Shown one piece after another: positions 22,315 to 35,154 of a stretch of 64,000 bases of DNA; the first letter of the stretch is position 1; each line of letters begins with the position of its first letter. This DNA is from Carposina sasakii. Taxonomy: Eukaryota; Arthropoda; Insecta; Lepidoptera; Carposinidae. Made by a program: the position numbers and the translations under genes. The stretch spans positions 13,094,120 to 13,158,119 of the forward strand of contig CP053149.1 in the NCBI GenBank assembly GCA_014607495.2, given 5' to 3'. Below the pieces are notes generated by a model that was given only the letters and a program-made list of their open reading frames with translations, was not told the DNA's origin and searched no databases.

Positions 22315-22322
22315 CCTGTAGG
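22315..22322. repeat. Right 8-bp target duplication of hAT element
   Basis: CCTGTAGG, identical to 18203-18210. Confidence 0.75.
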
Positions 22323-23835
22323 CAAATGAGGACCAACATTACCCTTTGTAAAAATATAGATATTTTTCAATGTTGCATATAAAATTAAACTGCGCTAAAC
22401 ACAAGTTAATAATCTAGGGCCCCAATTTTATCGATACAAATACATCGTACTGCGCCCATCACTAAACAATTCCGATGTTACCTATTGACACGTAATAATA
22501 TAATGTAATAAGTAAAAGTTCCGTAAAAATAAAAATTTATCAATGCAATTCATATCCTAACCTAATTTGTCAACAACGTAATACAGGAGTCAGATTTTAA
22601 TTGCCCCGAGTTCAGGGACAGGCGAGGGGTCGCTCCACTCAGTTTTTCTCTCACCCTCTAGAGAGCAACAGGTTGTTCGATTTCCAAATATAAATCTGTC
22701 GACACATCCCAACACTAATAAGAAGGAAGCTCGGCGCAATGATTACGAACAATTCATCGTAATTCGCGTTAATCTAAGCCACTCGAATCAATCCTTCATT
22801 AAACCGAGCCCTCAGCACAATCGTTCATTTAGAGCGTTCTCACGCCTCATTAAAGTCTTTTTCGTGATTTCGACCGCGTCTACCGTTTCCCCGAGCACAA
22901 TGAGCGGGTGATTCGGCGGCGAATAACGAGGGCATTTTGTCGGTCGTCTCTCACGTCCGACGCCTTCCGACGCTCAATGAAAGTTTACCTGCAGCCGTAA
23001 CGAGCGATTTGTCCCCCGCCCCGCGCGGGACCGGGGCCCAAATCAAAGCCCATTCACATCTGCATGCCGGCACAATGCTGGCAATTAGGTCGCCCTACAA
23101 TCGAACGTAATGCGCTCGATGACGCTCTCTGGACGGAGGTTGTTACTTGCAAGTTTCTTGGTTGTGGAATTAGCGAGATTATAGGTAGGTTGTGGTTGGG
23201 CTTATTATACTATATACTTGTTTATACTTGTTTATTTGTTTGTTACAATGATTCTATGAAGATCAACAGGGTTATCGTTGCTTTACAGAAAAGGTTAAAA
23301 AAATAGTATATTTTTGCAGTTTTTATTTAACTTTTATGTAACTTTAAAAAGTATAAACACAATTGATTAAAAATACGTACTTACACGTGTAAATAATAAA
23401 ATAGTTATATCAAAACAATCATGGTAATATCTGTTCCGACATGTCTCTCAATATCGTATTAAGTTTTTTATAAACTAAATTAAATCTTCGTATGTTTAAT
23501 TTAAAATTAATGGATCCTCCATTAAAAATGATTTTAATAATTGGTCGGACTTTGTTTACTGCACCTTTTATAAAGTTTAATTTAATGGGTTACCAACCGG
23601 GGAGGCAGGAAATAGTGCGGAACTGACAGACATATTGTCTACGTAAAAAGCTCAGAGAAAAAGCTTATGTATCAAACCTTTCTATATTCTATGTTGACTC
23701 CTAATATAATCCTTACGAGTATAATGTCGCATAAGTAATAAAAATAACAACTCTTTTCGCTATTACGCGCATTTTAAAATCATGTCACTTTGTATACAGT
23801 TGTTGACGGTTTCAAATAAATAAATGTTCGTCTAA
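22323..23835. other. Spacer containing a GC-rich, repeat-free island
   Basis: 22323-22600 and 23200-23835 are AT-rich. About 22600-23130 is a 500-bp island of high sequence complexity with several ATTA/TAAT cores, CG dinucleotides in number, and a GC-rich CCCCGCGCGGGACCGGGGCC type stretch near 23020. No ORF with recognisable content is found (the 80-codon ORF at 23064 is unremarkable). A conserved regulatory element is the best guess. Confidence 0.4.
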
Positions 23836-23969
23836 GGGCTGATTTTCCAATGGTCAGATAGTCTATCTGAAGAATAAAGTTGATACTGTCTTTCTCTAAA
23901 ACTTGATGCAAGATAGAGATATCCCTAACTTTAGCATTCAGGTTATCTGACCAATGCAAAAATTGGTCT
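23836..23969. mobile_element. Short inverted-repeat MITE (family I), copy 1
   Basis: The left end GGCTGATTTTCCAATGGTCA and the inverted right end AGACCAATTTTTGCATTGGT are related, and both lead into CAGATA. The interior (AATAAAGTTGAT, AACTTGATGCAAGATAGA) recurs at 40231-40361. It is about 134 bp and non-coding. Confidence 0.45.
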
Positions 23970-24076
23970 ATTAGTTTATAAGTAATTTTAAAAATCAACA
24001 TTATTCACTATTACGCTCATTTAAAAGTCATGTTCGTCTCAAGGGCGACGTCTAAGTTATGTAATGATATAATAAT

Positions 24077-24299
24077 ACTAGTGGACGCCCGCGACTTCAA
24101 CCGCGTGGACTTCAGAAAAAACAAAATGTCGAAATTATCCGGGATAAAAATATTTTCCCGGGATAAAAAGTAGCCTATCTGTTAATCTAGGTTACTAGCT
24201 AACTCCATACCAAATTTTATTAAAATCGCTCCACCCGTTTTTACGTGAAATCTATCTTACAAACTTTCGCGTTTATAATATTAGTAGGATATTACATAG
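24077..24299 (-). mobile_element. Helitron/Lep1-like element
   Basis: It starts ACTAGTGGACGCCCGCGACT (plus-strand view), then carries the TATCCGGGATAAAAATATTT and TCCCGGGATAAAAAGTAGCC pair and ends near TTCGCGTTTATAATATTAG. This is the typical moth arrangement of the family in reverse orientation. Confidence 0.6.
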
Positions 24300-26212
24300 T
24301 AGGATTTCTTCAAGATAGAGACAATAATTCTAAGACTATTGCAACAAGTGGCCCTAAGCATGTTACACGCAATTAACTACAACTTGCATAGGTTTCCTCC
24401 TTCGTGTTCAGGCGTCAAGTGGAGGCAGCTGACCAAGGTGTCGGATGTGGGGTCAGGCGCGTCGTGGCTTCCTTTGTGCGTCTTCGACGGGTCAGTAAAT
24501 CTCACCTGCGGCCTTCACGTGTATTTGATTTGATGACAAATTTCGAACTAATTTACATAAATATTGATGGGGAACCATGCTACGGGATTATGGGGTTCAG
24601 ACATAGTTATTCAGGGATTATTATCATAAAAATATATAGGGAACTATAGTATGGGACTATAGAGTTCATGAACTGTGTCTACAGAGGTCCGATTTGTTGA
24701 GTTTTTGCCAATATAGCACAAATTGCCATTGTTTATCGATTAGTCAGGATAATGATGCCTATACGAGTATGTAAGAGCAGAGACATTACAAATAAAATAA
24801 CATTGGCAAAATATAAAAATTAAAGCTATTGGTCTACTAAAAACGTTTAGATATAAATAGGTAAGTACCTATTAAGTATCCCATGCATAGTTTATCATCA
24901 ATCACCTTCTTCATAATAGCCCCTCACCTTCGACCGTTTTACCCCAATACAGTTGCGATTCACTCGTCTCAATACAACAAGGTCCACTGATTCTGCATTA
25001 CCCATTAGTCCACAATCGGGCAAATGTCGTGTGGGTGACGTTCTAGTGCGGGAGCGTCATTAAGGAGCATTCAAACGTCCGACAATATTCTTCATTTGCG
25101 TACCGGGCGGCCGTCATTTGGCGCATTGTGACCGACCCACCCTTAACTGCACCGGTGCAGTGTGTCTCCGCCTTAATTGTGCCCTTGTTTCATCATAAGC
25201 ACAAATTGGGAAGGTGTTAGACGGTCTTGAGTAAACCTTGTTCGGCTTAATCAAGTTGGTGTTGAGATGAGTGCTTTTTGTGATGCAGTGTCATGTTTTT
25301 TTGTAAATTTAACGTGAGTGACATGAAGACATTTGTGTGGCCAGCTTTTGGGGCCTAAATTTGTTTGAGATATTTTTATAATCACATGTAAGTTTTTTAA
25401 CAAAATTACCTTTTTTAACAAAAACTCTTCTCAATTGGGCTAAATGGATAAGTTGAATACTACTACGCTTGTTACTTAGTAATAATGTATAAAATATGAA
25501 ACCATTTTGTCTCTTTTCATCGGGACGATGATGCCTCGGTTGGTCGCCAGCAAGCAATAGTGCAAAGTATTATTCTCACACAGTATTTCTATTTCTAAAA
25601 TTCCCATCCAAGGAAATATAAATTGCAGTTAAAAACGTAACTCAAACCCACTCAAAGTAAACTGAGAAATAGCAGCTATTTTCATTACAATTTACGAAAA
25701 TAATTTAAAGGTAGAGATCACGATTAGTAACCTTATTATACCAATATATATTAGTTGAAAAACCATTTATGCAATAACAGTTTATATCCAACTCTACCAG
25801 GGTATGTTTAGAGCTGGTTGTTGGTTGTGTCGTGAACTTAGCCAAGTGGAAACAGGTTGGGTAACGGACTCAGTTTTCGTAACAAAAGATCAGGCTATGC
25901 CCAGATGGTAAAGGCGAAGGCAGAGTATTGAACGCGTGCACTTCGCGATGTAAGAAAGGACCATGAGCCATGAATTTTAGCAATTTAGATATTTGACGTA
26001 ACTAGTCATGTGTGCATATATTTACCCCTGTCTTGACATAAGTTAAGATTGACCAAATATAATGTATACGTATACGTGAAGCAATATAAAGCTGTCCTGA
26101 CCTTCACAAGCTACACAAATGGAGCTTCACAAGAGTACATCAGCTGGCCACAAAATGGCATATTTACTGTATCTACTTATATACTTAATATACCGTGTGA
26201 TATGAGCAGAGT
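24300..26212. other. Single-copy region with an enhancer-like island
   Basis: No gene is seen. 24572-24660 holds two loosely similar GGGAAC(C/T)AT units. About 24880-25210 is a complex, relatively GC-rich and repeat-free island. 25300-26200 is AT-rich with nothing recognisable; ORFs at 24339-24649 and 25309-25557 have no motifs. Confidence 0.3.
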
Positions 26213-26410
26213 AGAATAGCAACACCCCATGTCCGGTCGTAGGTATTGTAAGAGGCGACTAAGGGTTTCCGAAAGTTGGGCAGCAGCGCCCATGTTGACA
26301 ACATAGTCCAAAAATCAAACAGTGGTCAGCTCCTACCTGCCCAGCGTGGTGACTATGGGAAAAAACCTATCTATGACAGCAGCCTTGTGGCGTGCCCATC
26401 TGCAATAATT
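26213..26410 (+). repeat. Retroposon fragment (families B and A joined)
   Basis: GTAAGAGGCGACTAAGGGTT leads into GTTGACAACATAGTCCAAAA, TGCCCAGCGTGGTGACTATG and GCAGCCTTGTGGCGTGCCC. This order joins the family B motif to the family A 3' region and suggests both are parts of one longer retroposon. Confidence 0.5.
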
Positions 26411-26512
26411 ATGGGTAAAAATTTAAAGAAAATCCACATCATGGTGAAGCTTTACAATTATCTTTCTTATCAGCCTATTAATAGCCAATAATTGGATCTT
26501 TTATTAATATTT
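26411..26512. other. Short spacer
   Basis: Nothing recognisable. Confidence 0.3.
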
Positions 26513-26765
26513 TACATACATACATACATACATATAATCACGCCTTTAGGTATCCCTTACGGGGTAGGCAGAGCACCAAGGGCTGATAGAACCACTTGGT
26601 GCCACTTCTGACCAATTTTGAGGGTATAGTTGACATGCACAAGTTCGGTTAGTTTAGTAGTGACAGGTGGTCAGCTCATCACCTACAAAACACCAAGACC
26701 CTCTTGTCCCTCTACTGACTTATACAGTATGCCCGCTGCAGCGGCAGAAGCAGCTGTAGTATTAT
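26513..26765 (+). repeat. Retroposon fragment, family C
   Basis: A (CATA)n start is followed by TAATCACGCCTTTAGGTATC, CTTACGGGGTAGGCAGAGCA and CACCAAGACCCTCTTGTCC. An inverted copy lies at 35155-35405 and a short one at 63303-63352. The simple-repeat tail suggests a non-LTR 3' end read from the tail (the plus strand is probably antisense to the element). Confidence 0.5.
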
Positions 26766-28979
26766 ACTTCTTTTTTTTTCACTTTTTCAATCAGAAAATA
26801 TTTTACATACTTACTTAATATATTTTGTGAAACTGCTACATAAGTACTGTTACATAGGTATTTACAACGGTATAACTAAGACATTTCCTTGAGTTATCTA
26901 CTCTTTGAAAGCTGTATAGCTGGGCTGTTACAGATTACCACATCATATCCATCTAGACATAATGCCAGTGATTAATCAGCCCATTAACTCTAAACCAAGA
27001 TTAATTTCCAGCACGACTCATTCCGGGTCGGCCGGTACTAAGAAACAATATAGGTAGAGATAGGTAACTATGAGATCTTTTTATAACTAGTCCATGCCAA
27101 CGACTACGTCCGCGTAGACTACTATGTTTCCTAGGTAGTGTTATTAGTGGGGGGATAGTAAATATTAATAATTAGTTCTAATTCTCGGTGACTTATATTT
27201 GGTTACTCTAGGGATACCAGCTTTTAGCTTATGTTAAGAGACATCTGTATTAGTATATTATACTGTTATGCTGTTTGGTTTCCTAAATCAAGAAAATATA
27301 AATATGTAAATGTATCTAATGATAAAGTCCGATCTAGGTATATCATTAGCTTTAGCTTTTGAACTAAGCTACGTGCAGATTCATAATATTTTTTATTTAA
27401 TTTATTATTTAAAAAAGTCGCTCTTCTAGTACAATAGTGGTACAACTGAAAAATTCACGATTTAGGTTATTTACGAAATTTGTGCACAAGTATTAGTATC
27501 CAATAGTCCATTTTATTTTGATGTTCTCTTTATGACAGACGATATGATACAAATCGTTACACATAAAGATATTATTATACGTAAACATTTATAATAAAAT
27601 TTTGTCAAACTTAATTATAAAAATCCAAACGTGCACACCTGCGCCTGAGCTTCTTTGGTCGATCGGCTCAAGCCGAATTAGTTTGATAATAACCTCATTC
27701 ACCGAATTATTGAATTAACCCTAAATTGGGGTCGACCTTTTTCTTGTAGCTCCACGCTGAACGTGTAACGAGTTTCCTTTAGCGGTGAACTACAACTTTG
27801 CCAATCGCAGCGTCGCTACTATCTATGTTGGATACAACAGTTTATATAGATTTAAGATACTTTTAGATGTTACACGCAGATATAAAATTTAAGCCTGTGC
27901 TCTACTGTGGTCTTGGGTTCTCAAGTCTCCAGATTCAGTCGTCACTTATTACCTTAGTTCAATCGTGGGAACACGATGAATGAACTCGTGGATTGGGTTC
28001 ACTTGTCAACAACAAAATTACCAGTTTTTGACTACCTAATTGGTAATTTAATATGTAACGTCGAGATTAGTTTACTTTTTGTAGGCATACTTTGGTTATT
28101 TTCGAATCACTTTATGAGAGGAAAATCAAAAATTATTTCAAATCAATCATAAGGTTGGTGTACGGGCCATCGGCAACCGTACAAACCGCTTGTGTCAGCG
28201 TTTACCACGACACAGCGATACTTTATAGTAATATAAGTTAGTTCGGTCTCGACTGTTCTCTGATAGACATCGATGCGTCCTTAGCATAGCATTGTACTAA
28301 TGTTAATAATACGTGTACGGACACGGACCGTGCAGTTGGTGTGTATGGCGGTGTTGGACTATGTATGGACTATTAAAAGACTTTTGTAATTAAAACAGTT
28401 TTACGTATTAATATTGTGTTCAAGTTGTAGATAAACCTATTTTGATTTGATTTTATACCTACACTAATTACTAAGTTATATTATTTCAAAATCAAAGTTA
28501 AGTAATTTAAAGTTAGATTAATTTTTCATTGAATGGTATTAATTCGTGTATATTCCTCTCTTTAATAACAATAGACATCAACAAGGTCTTCGGGAATTGT
28601 AATTAACGAGCCGTTATAAACATCTGACTTCTCGTCAAAATAACTCACTCTGAGTTTATTTTACTTCAGCAGTATGCAAATGCACTCCAATTAGCGGGAC
28701 CACGTTTCTTGTTATACTCATTATTTCAAGTTGGGATTTTTTCCCGCCAGCGCAGAGCGCGCCACAGGCCGCGGTAATTAACCTACAACGGGCCGGATCC
28801 TTCAGCGTTTGCTTATTAACGTCTAATCTTTGTTGGCATCCGTCGATCTTAATTAATTCAATTAAAGTATTAAGGAGTAGGTGAAGGTTGCGGCCCTCTC
28901 ACTGAAATTTAAAAACTTAACGTCGACGTCTCGTAACGACTCTCCGAGTATACAAGGGGGAGGCGAATTAATCAAATAA
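26766..28979. other. Single-copy region
   Basis: No gene is seen. A small ACTAGTCCATGCCAACGACT segment at 27085-27145 is a remnant of a Helitron/Lep1-like end. About 27630-27830 and 28560-28960 are repeat-free islands with TTAATTA-type cores, the second leading into the GC-rich block at 28980. The rest is AT-rich. Confidence 0.3.
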
Positions 28980-29061
28980 TACTGCGAGGTGCGGGGCCGG
29001 CGGCGGCGTCCCTGTCTCCCCTCCCGCGCGCCCCGCACCGCGCCGCGCGACCGCGTGGCTC
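28980..29061 (+). promoter_or_regulatory. GC-rich promoter-like block
   Basis: An 80-bp block of very high GC and CpG content, in a window that is otherwise AT-rich, ends in GGCTCAGTTGCC. TCAGTT fits the arthropod initiator consensus TCAKTY, with the A at 29062. No TATA box lies 25-30 bp upstream, and I see no clear downstream promoter element. The minus-strand ORF over it (28968-29165) is Pro/Gly/Arg-rich simply from the base composition. Confidence 0.35.
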
Positions 29062-29376
29062 AGTTGCCAACGATACGCCAACGGGGAAGTGTCGCTGCTC
29101 CCCACAAACGTAACTACTTTTTTCGTAGTTCTCTGTACAGTTTTGTTCAAAAGTTTTTGTAGCAAGTTTATGTGTTTACACTTTTATTCTTCCGGACTTA
29201 AGGAGTATGGACCATATCTGATCGGTGTAGTTTATTGAGTTCTTGAGTTTAATTGTGTTTTTTTGTTATTGTTAAGTTTTTTCTTTTGGTGCATCGTGTC
29301 GGCCGCAGACCGGGCGGTCCCGTCGGGCATAAGGCCTGGACGCGCGGCAAACAGGCTGCAAGGACCGAGCCTTTAG
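29062..29376 (+). other. Possible non-coding first exon
   Basis: If transcription began at the initiator-like A, the transcript would run through GC-rich and T-rich sequence to CTTTAG joined to GTAATT, an acceptable splice donor at 29376/29377. Only short upstream ORFs (for example ATGTGT... and ATGGACCATATCTGA near 29170-29215) occur, so the exon would be 5' UTR. This rests on composition and two weak consensus sites only. Confidence 0.22.
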
Positions 29377-32300
29377 GTAATTACATATTAGAAATGTGGA
29401 AATAAGAACCAGCGCGCGATAAACCCTAATACAACTGTCTGCAATGCAGCATGTTTATAAACATTGTTCTAAATTGTAATATTATGTCCTGTACGACGAC
29501 CTGATATAGTACAAATACCACATGTTTAATAATCGTCGGATGTTTTGGCTAAAAAGAAAGTACCTAGACATTTTTACCTATGACCACGTGGGTAAATTGC
29601 AATAAATAATGAACAAGATGATCACTCAAATAATTTTGAGGCTAGAGACAGAAAAATTCTTCAATTGCCGACATATTAAAATTTCAAAATCGAAATGCAT
29701 GCTAAGATATTTATTGAATAAGAAGCAAACAGAACTACATAATTTACTTTAGCGCCAGGTGAAACTCAATTATAAAGAGATAATTAAACCATCAAGGATT
29801 TATTTACTTTGAACATCAATTTTCTTTAAAATAAACTTACTTTTAATTAAAGCTTTAACGAAAAACAAATAGAGAGGAGGAGAGAGGAGAACAACCCCAC
29901 ACAAGCCTTCCGTCACGGAGGGGTGGCGCCAGTATTTATAGTTATTGGACGAGACTAAGCCAACTCAATAATAACAACAAAAACTTCATTTTAATCAACT
30001 ATTAGTTGATTAACGGCACTATAACAACAGCTGTATGATTGCTAACATAATAAACATTAATTTTGATGCAATTATAATTCATTATAAAATTAACAATGAA
30101 ATCACATAAACGAGAACAATTTAATGGACTTTTTTAATTACGTTCGTGCAATACTAGATGCAATATTATATCAAGACGGTCAAATGACATCGAAATTTCA
30201 AAAATGGAGAATTGTCGATATTTTATACAGCAAAATAAATTAATTGTGTACACAAAATTTATGGTTTTATTAATTACACAAATCATCCGTAATTCTGGTT
30301 GAAATTAATTTAAAACATGTCTAAGCAATATTACGGACCACTTCATTTCATCGGGTGTTTAATTAAAAACGAGTGCCCGCTCCCCCCTTTCGGGCGATAC
30401 CCCTTCCGTGGCCGCCTCGCTTCGCTTATATTTAGATAATTGTAGAATCACCTAAATTAATGAGTCTTCTAGTTTGGCCCTGGCCTCTATTCTGTAAAAG
30501 CGTGTTTATGAGAAATGCATCATTTAGATTATTATGACAAACTTAGGAGTGATTCAACTGATATCTATTTTTGTACTGGAAACTGGATTATCTATGGGTT
30601 CATTGAATTTTTTGTGTGTTTTGTCAACATGTAGGTATAAAATGTTTCATTCAATAAGTTTCAGTCACACACATTGCACCTTATAAATTGATTTCATTTT
30701 ATGTCTATGTTTTTTTTATTACTCCAATAAATCACGTTGCAGATGCTTCACTTCTCATTTATCTATGCCATTTTATAATTTTGCTTATACTTAAATTACT
30801 TAATAAGTATATTCTTCAATAATATTATATAATCTTGTGTATCGCTGACAGTGATAGAGTCGGATGCAATTAAAAGTTTCTCCAGGTTGCGTGGAGTTGC
30901 TCGCATCTACCTTAATTTATGCCAACGATAAGCCAACTTATGAGAACCTATTAATTACTTGTTTATCTAACTCACTATTGCAAACGCCTTTTAATTATTT
31001 ATACTATATAAAATTATGTAAACGAAATTAGATTCTTTCTAAAATAGGTATACAGAATTACTAGAATGTTGTGGCTAATATTCGTAACAGGATAATTTTT
31101 AGTCTACTACGAGTATGTGAATAGTTTTAAATTTATTTCCGTCGATGGCTTTAAATATCAAAATTCTTCACATTTTTTTTTATTTATCGAGTTTTGTCAA
31201 ATAATTACTTAAATTAATTTTTTATTAATAAGGATTGATTTTTAGCTAAATAATAGTAAAAAATAAAGGTTATTTTTTATGAATAAAAAAAAATGTTTTT
31301 ACTATTTATTTATAAAAGAATATTATAAGAAGAGCCAAATTATATATTGAATGGTAAGATTTGAAATCGTAAAGTCTGATATATTTAATTAAGTAAATGA
31401 ACAAACTATGTACCCGCGTTGAAAACAATGGGTATAATAGCTGGTGATATTTAAATTTATTTCTTAGAACGTGGTGCTATCTAAAATTTAATCTAAGCCC
31501 ATAGATGAACAGCCAACTACGTTTCTAAACATTTTAGTTAAATATTGCTAACATTAATGTATAGTTCCAGTTATTATTGTAAGAATATCTAAAAGTATTT
31601 TATTCCTTATACCTATTTATTTACGTTAAATCTATAATTATATAATTATATATAAAAATAAAAAATAATATTTTTGATTAAAAGATAAAGGGGTCATGAT
31701 CATGAGAAACCATTTATTAAAAATCTATTTTTTTATGTTAGGACACTTTTATTGCCGCGGTGTGAGAAACTGTAACAACATGAAATACTAAACTTACTTT
31801 CAAATGTTTGATAGGTGTAATTACTGGTGTAATTCAAAATATATATTGTCTAAAGAGCTGGATACGTTGCGTGCGTTGTGGTCAAGCGTAAGCCTTGTAT
31901 TTAATAAAAAAAAAACGTCAAAGAAGTCGTCACACAGTATTTCCATTTCTACTTAATAAAAAAATATTTTCTTTGAAAAATAACATCTTACCTGACATTG
32001 ATAAATCTTCCCTGATCCTGTTCTCCGATAATTATATGTAAACAGCCGTACCCAAAACCCACAAACTAGATGAAATCAATTCTGCATCCGAATTAATTAG
32101 CAGTGCCGGCATCCGCAGTAGAAACGGGATGAAAGCCGTAACACGTAGCAGATCATAAAGGAAGCAGGCAGAAGAGGTGGCCTAACAATGTTCTTCCATA
32201 AGAAAATAGTGTCCGCCGTTGCGCAGGAGACAGTCCAGAGGGTAGACTATGATGAGAGAGGGGCGCATTGTTCCCAGTGATTGATTCACTGAGCAGGCTC

Positions 32301-32921
32301 TATTATGTACCGGAATTGGCCCACAACTCATTCCCACTTCTGCAACTCCTGTAAACCAGGATCAACAGAGGCGACCGGAAAATTGCATAACAAAGCATAG
32401 AAAATCCCGGGGGACCTAACTAGCGACTAAAAAGTATTAAAACTAATAGACAAAACAGAATGTGAAGTATGAATATAGGTACACTTAATATTAAATTAAA
32501 CGCTGACTGACAAAATTATTACAATAACATACTAAGCTACCTATAAGTTATTTTGCCAATAGGCTCTATTGCCATCGCAAGAGGCTTAGACAACGTAAGA
32601 GTATATATGACCTCCAGCCAAGTTATCGAAATATTTCCACCAATACGAAGCCTTTACCGCGTTCGCTAAATGACGTGATAGATACCAATAGAGTTTTGGT
32701 GGAAATGTTCAAATAACCTTGCAGTCTTACCTGCCACTCCAGTTACTTTTTTAAAGATCCTTGCACCATGCAAAGCAAAGCACTTCTTTCAGCGTAAATT
32801 CAGTCCAAACTCAAAACGACACTGGCGATTCTCCTTCCAAACTATATTTTTACCCGCAAGATTAGAATTAAATAGCTTTGTGAATTTGACATTAAATGTA
32901 ACATATCTCTCACGCACCTTA
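29377..32921. other. Long AT-rich region
   Basis: No gene is seen. 30358-30440 is a short GC-rich stretch. 30700-31950 is extremely AT-rich, with long T/A runs. About 32020-32330 is more complex and could be a regulatory island. There is no defined transposon. Confidence 0.3.
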
Positions 32922-33381
32922 GGGAGCGTTCAAGTATTACGTAACGCAATTTTTGAAGATTTTTGACCCACCCCTCCCCCCTTGTAACGCACCGTAACGT
33001 TTTTATGTACCTCCCTCCCCCTCTCTAAACGTTACGTAACACTCAGTGATCATTTTTACCCTATACTCGCAAAAAGTTCTGTAACAACACACCATTAAAT
33101 GACGTACAATACAATCGAGGGATTCCCCGTGAAATATAAACGTAAAGGTTTCCAACTTGCGAACGACCAGACTAATACAATCGAGGGATTCCCCGTAAAA
33201 CGTAAACGAAAAGGGTTGCCAATTTGGGAGTTTTAATTCCCTAATTGTTTATTTAAAAAGAGAAACAATATTGCGTAACGTGTTGTAAGAAAGACCCCCT
33301 CCCGCCCCTGTAACGCATCGTAACGTTTTACGAGACCCCCCTCTCCCCCAAAATTGCGTTACGTAATACTTGAACGCCCCC
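32922..33381. mobile_element. Harbinger-type MITE with internal duplication
   Basis: The ends GGGAGCGTTCAAGTATTACG and, inverted, GGGGGCGTTCAAGTATTACG form a long inverted repeat. The element is flanked by TTA on both sides (32919-32921 and 33382-33384), as for PIF/Harbinger. Further in, both arms repeat the CCCCTCC / GTAACGCA(C/T)CGTAACGTTTT pattern. The centre contains a direct tandem duplication of 66 bp, each copy beginning ACAATCGAGGGATTCCCCGT (33111 and 33177). No coding capacity. Confidence 0.65.
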
Positions 33382-33384
33382 TTA

Positions 33385-34782
33385 TGCTACGGATGCTAGT
33401 CCACATCGACTATCGCATATCCCCTTAGTCCTTCCTTCTCGATGCAAGCCGTAGTCGGAACATTTGGAACGATGCACCCCATACACGACACTCCGGAAGG
33501 CCCGCGGGCTCGTCTAATGAAGCCGACCTGATTTATTGACAAATTAAATGCATTCTACTGCATTGCACGGTGTGCGACATGAATTTAATTACACTAATGG
33601 ATCTGCATGTACATAAGTACCGACCTCAATATATTATCCTACTAATAGAACATTTGTATTAGAAGATTTTTTAAGCAGACATTTTACAATACCCCTATAA
33701 GGAATAAGAAAGAAGGGTTGCCTAGCTATACAATGGAAATAATTATCGCTATTGCTCTTAAAATGTTATAAGTACCATTTTTCAAAGAAACACGTCGTTG
33801 ATGCATTAACATTTCTATAGTTACTCACACCTCTTACTACGCACATTATTACACTTAAATATTTCGCAGTGTTGCAGTTATTGTCAGTACCTACATATTT
33901 ACCGTTTATCATACTTGAGGACTCGAAGCCGAAAGCTTGTGGAATTGCCTAATAAACCCTCCCTAATTTATTAGCGAATTAAATGCATTCCATTACACCC
34001 ACACATGCATTCAACTACCCTCGCCAACGAACCTGCACGTCTAATCGAATCTACTAGGTGGCTTTGTTGTAAAATAAAATAATCGATGCGATTATTAGCA
34101 TTTACGAGTACTACTCGGAAGTTCAAACCACCGCCATATTGCTCCGTGCTTGTCTGGTTTCTCGCGACTGTAGTTGCCTGTGATCGCAATCATGAGTCAT
34201 CAGATTGGAGATTCGTCAGATGAGGGGATAGTGGAAAGGGGAAGCCAAGTGCTAACATCAGTTGTAAAAGAGGCCAATTTATTGGTTACTTGTTGTTTTT
34301 ACTTGATTTTGATTGCAATACCTATGTAATCCAAGACACACATTTTAACTGAGGTGTAAACAGTGTAAAGTTAGTGAATTTAGGCCTTGCAGAGTTAGGA
34401 GGGGGTGTAGGAGAAGCTTGGCTCTACATGAGATCTGATAAGTTTTTCACTTTATGTGATTTTTTTTTTTGATGGGATAAGAGTTACTGAAAATAATATG
34501 CTGAAAAGCAGGTGGAATACACTTGTATGCAAGTATACCTACTCGGCATAAATTGTTAAAATATAGTTAAAAAATACAATTTCATCGTGACAAAGTAAAT
34601 TTTAAGGTGTCGACGTATCTTAGCTCATATTTCATTGCAATTTCACAGAATAACTAGCAATAAATAAGTCACTTACATAATAACTTGTCAATTAAAAGCA
34701 TGTTGCTGATCATCGCAAAAAAGGTGTAGAATAAAACCAAAACAAATGATTTTGCTGGAGCCATGTTAAAACTATAGTGCAT
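33385..34782. other. Single-copy region
   Basis: 33400-33630 and about 33900-34240 are repeat-free stretches of average complexity; the rest is AT-rich. The 72-codon ORF at 33971-34189 has no recognisable motif. Confidence 0.3.
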
Positions 34783-35048
34783 TATACAGGGTGTAACAGA
34801 AAGGGTATGTTAAGCGAAAAGCTATGTAAATAGCCCACTATAGAGAACCTATTTCCAAAATTTGAGACTCAAAATCACATTTTTATTTTTCAAGATTGTA
34901 TGAAAATTCCTGAGATTAAAAAATTCTCCATACTATCGGGAAAAATAAACATGTGATTTCGAGTCTCAAATTTTGTGGATAGGTTCTCTACAGTGGGCTA
35001 TTTACATAGCTTTTCGCTTAACATACCCTTTTTGTTACATCCTGTATA
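34783..35048. mobile_element. Foldback Tc1/mariner-type MITE (family E), copy 1
   Basis: The element begins TATACAGGGTGTAACAGAAA and ends with the inverse (TTTTTGTTACATCCTGTATA). The arms pair for about 110 bp around a loop of some 45 bp, including GGTATGTTAAGCGAAAAGCT and TTTGAGACTC(A/G)AAATCACAT. TA flanks and the CAGGGTGT terminus fit Tc1/mariner derivatives. A transcript would form a long hairpin. Other copies are at 35409 and 60450. Confidence 0.65.
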
Positions 35049-35154
35049 CTGCGACATAATAGGTACTTACATATTCCGAGATAAAATAGGTTTCAAAAAT
35101 TATTATTATATTCACAAAAAGCAGAAAGGTTATTCTTCTATGCTGCTCTGGGAG
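35049..35154. other. Short spacer between MITE and retroposon
   Basis: AT-rich; nothing recognisable. Confidence 0.3.

Noticed and set aside
31985..32005. Minus-strand recursive splice site (also at 32729 and 22991)
   Set aside because: CAG/GTAAG junctions are present but lack a pyrimidine tract on the minus strand.
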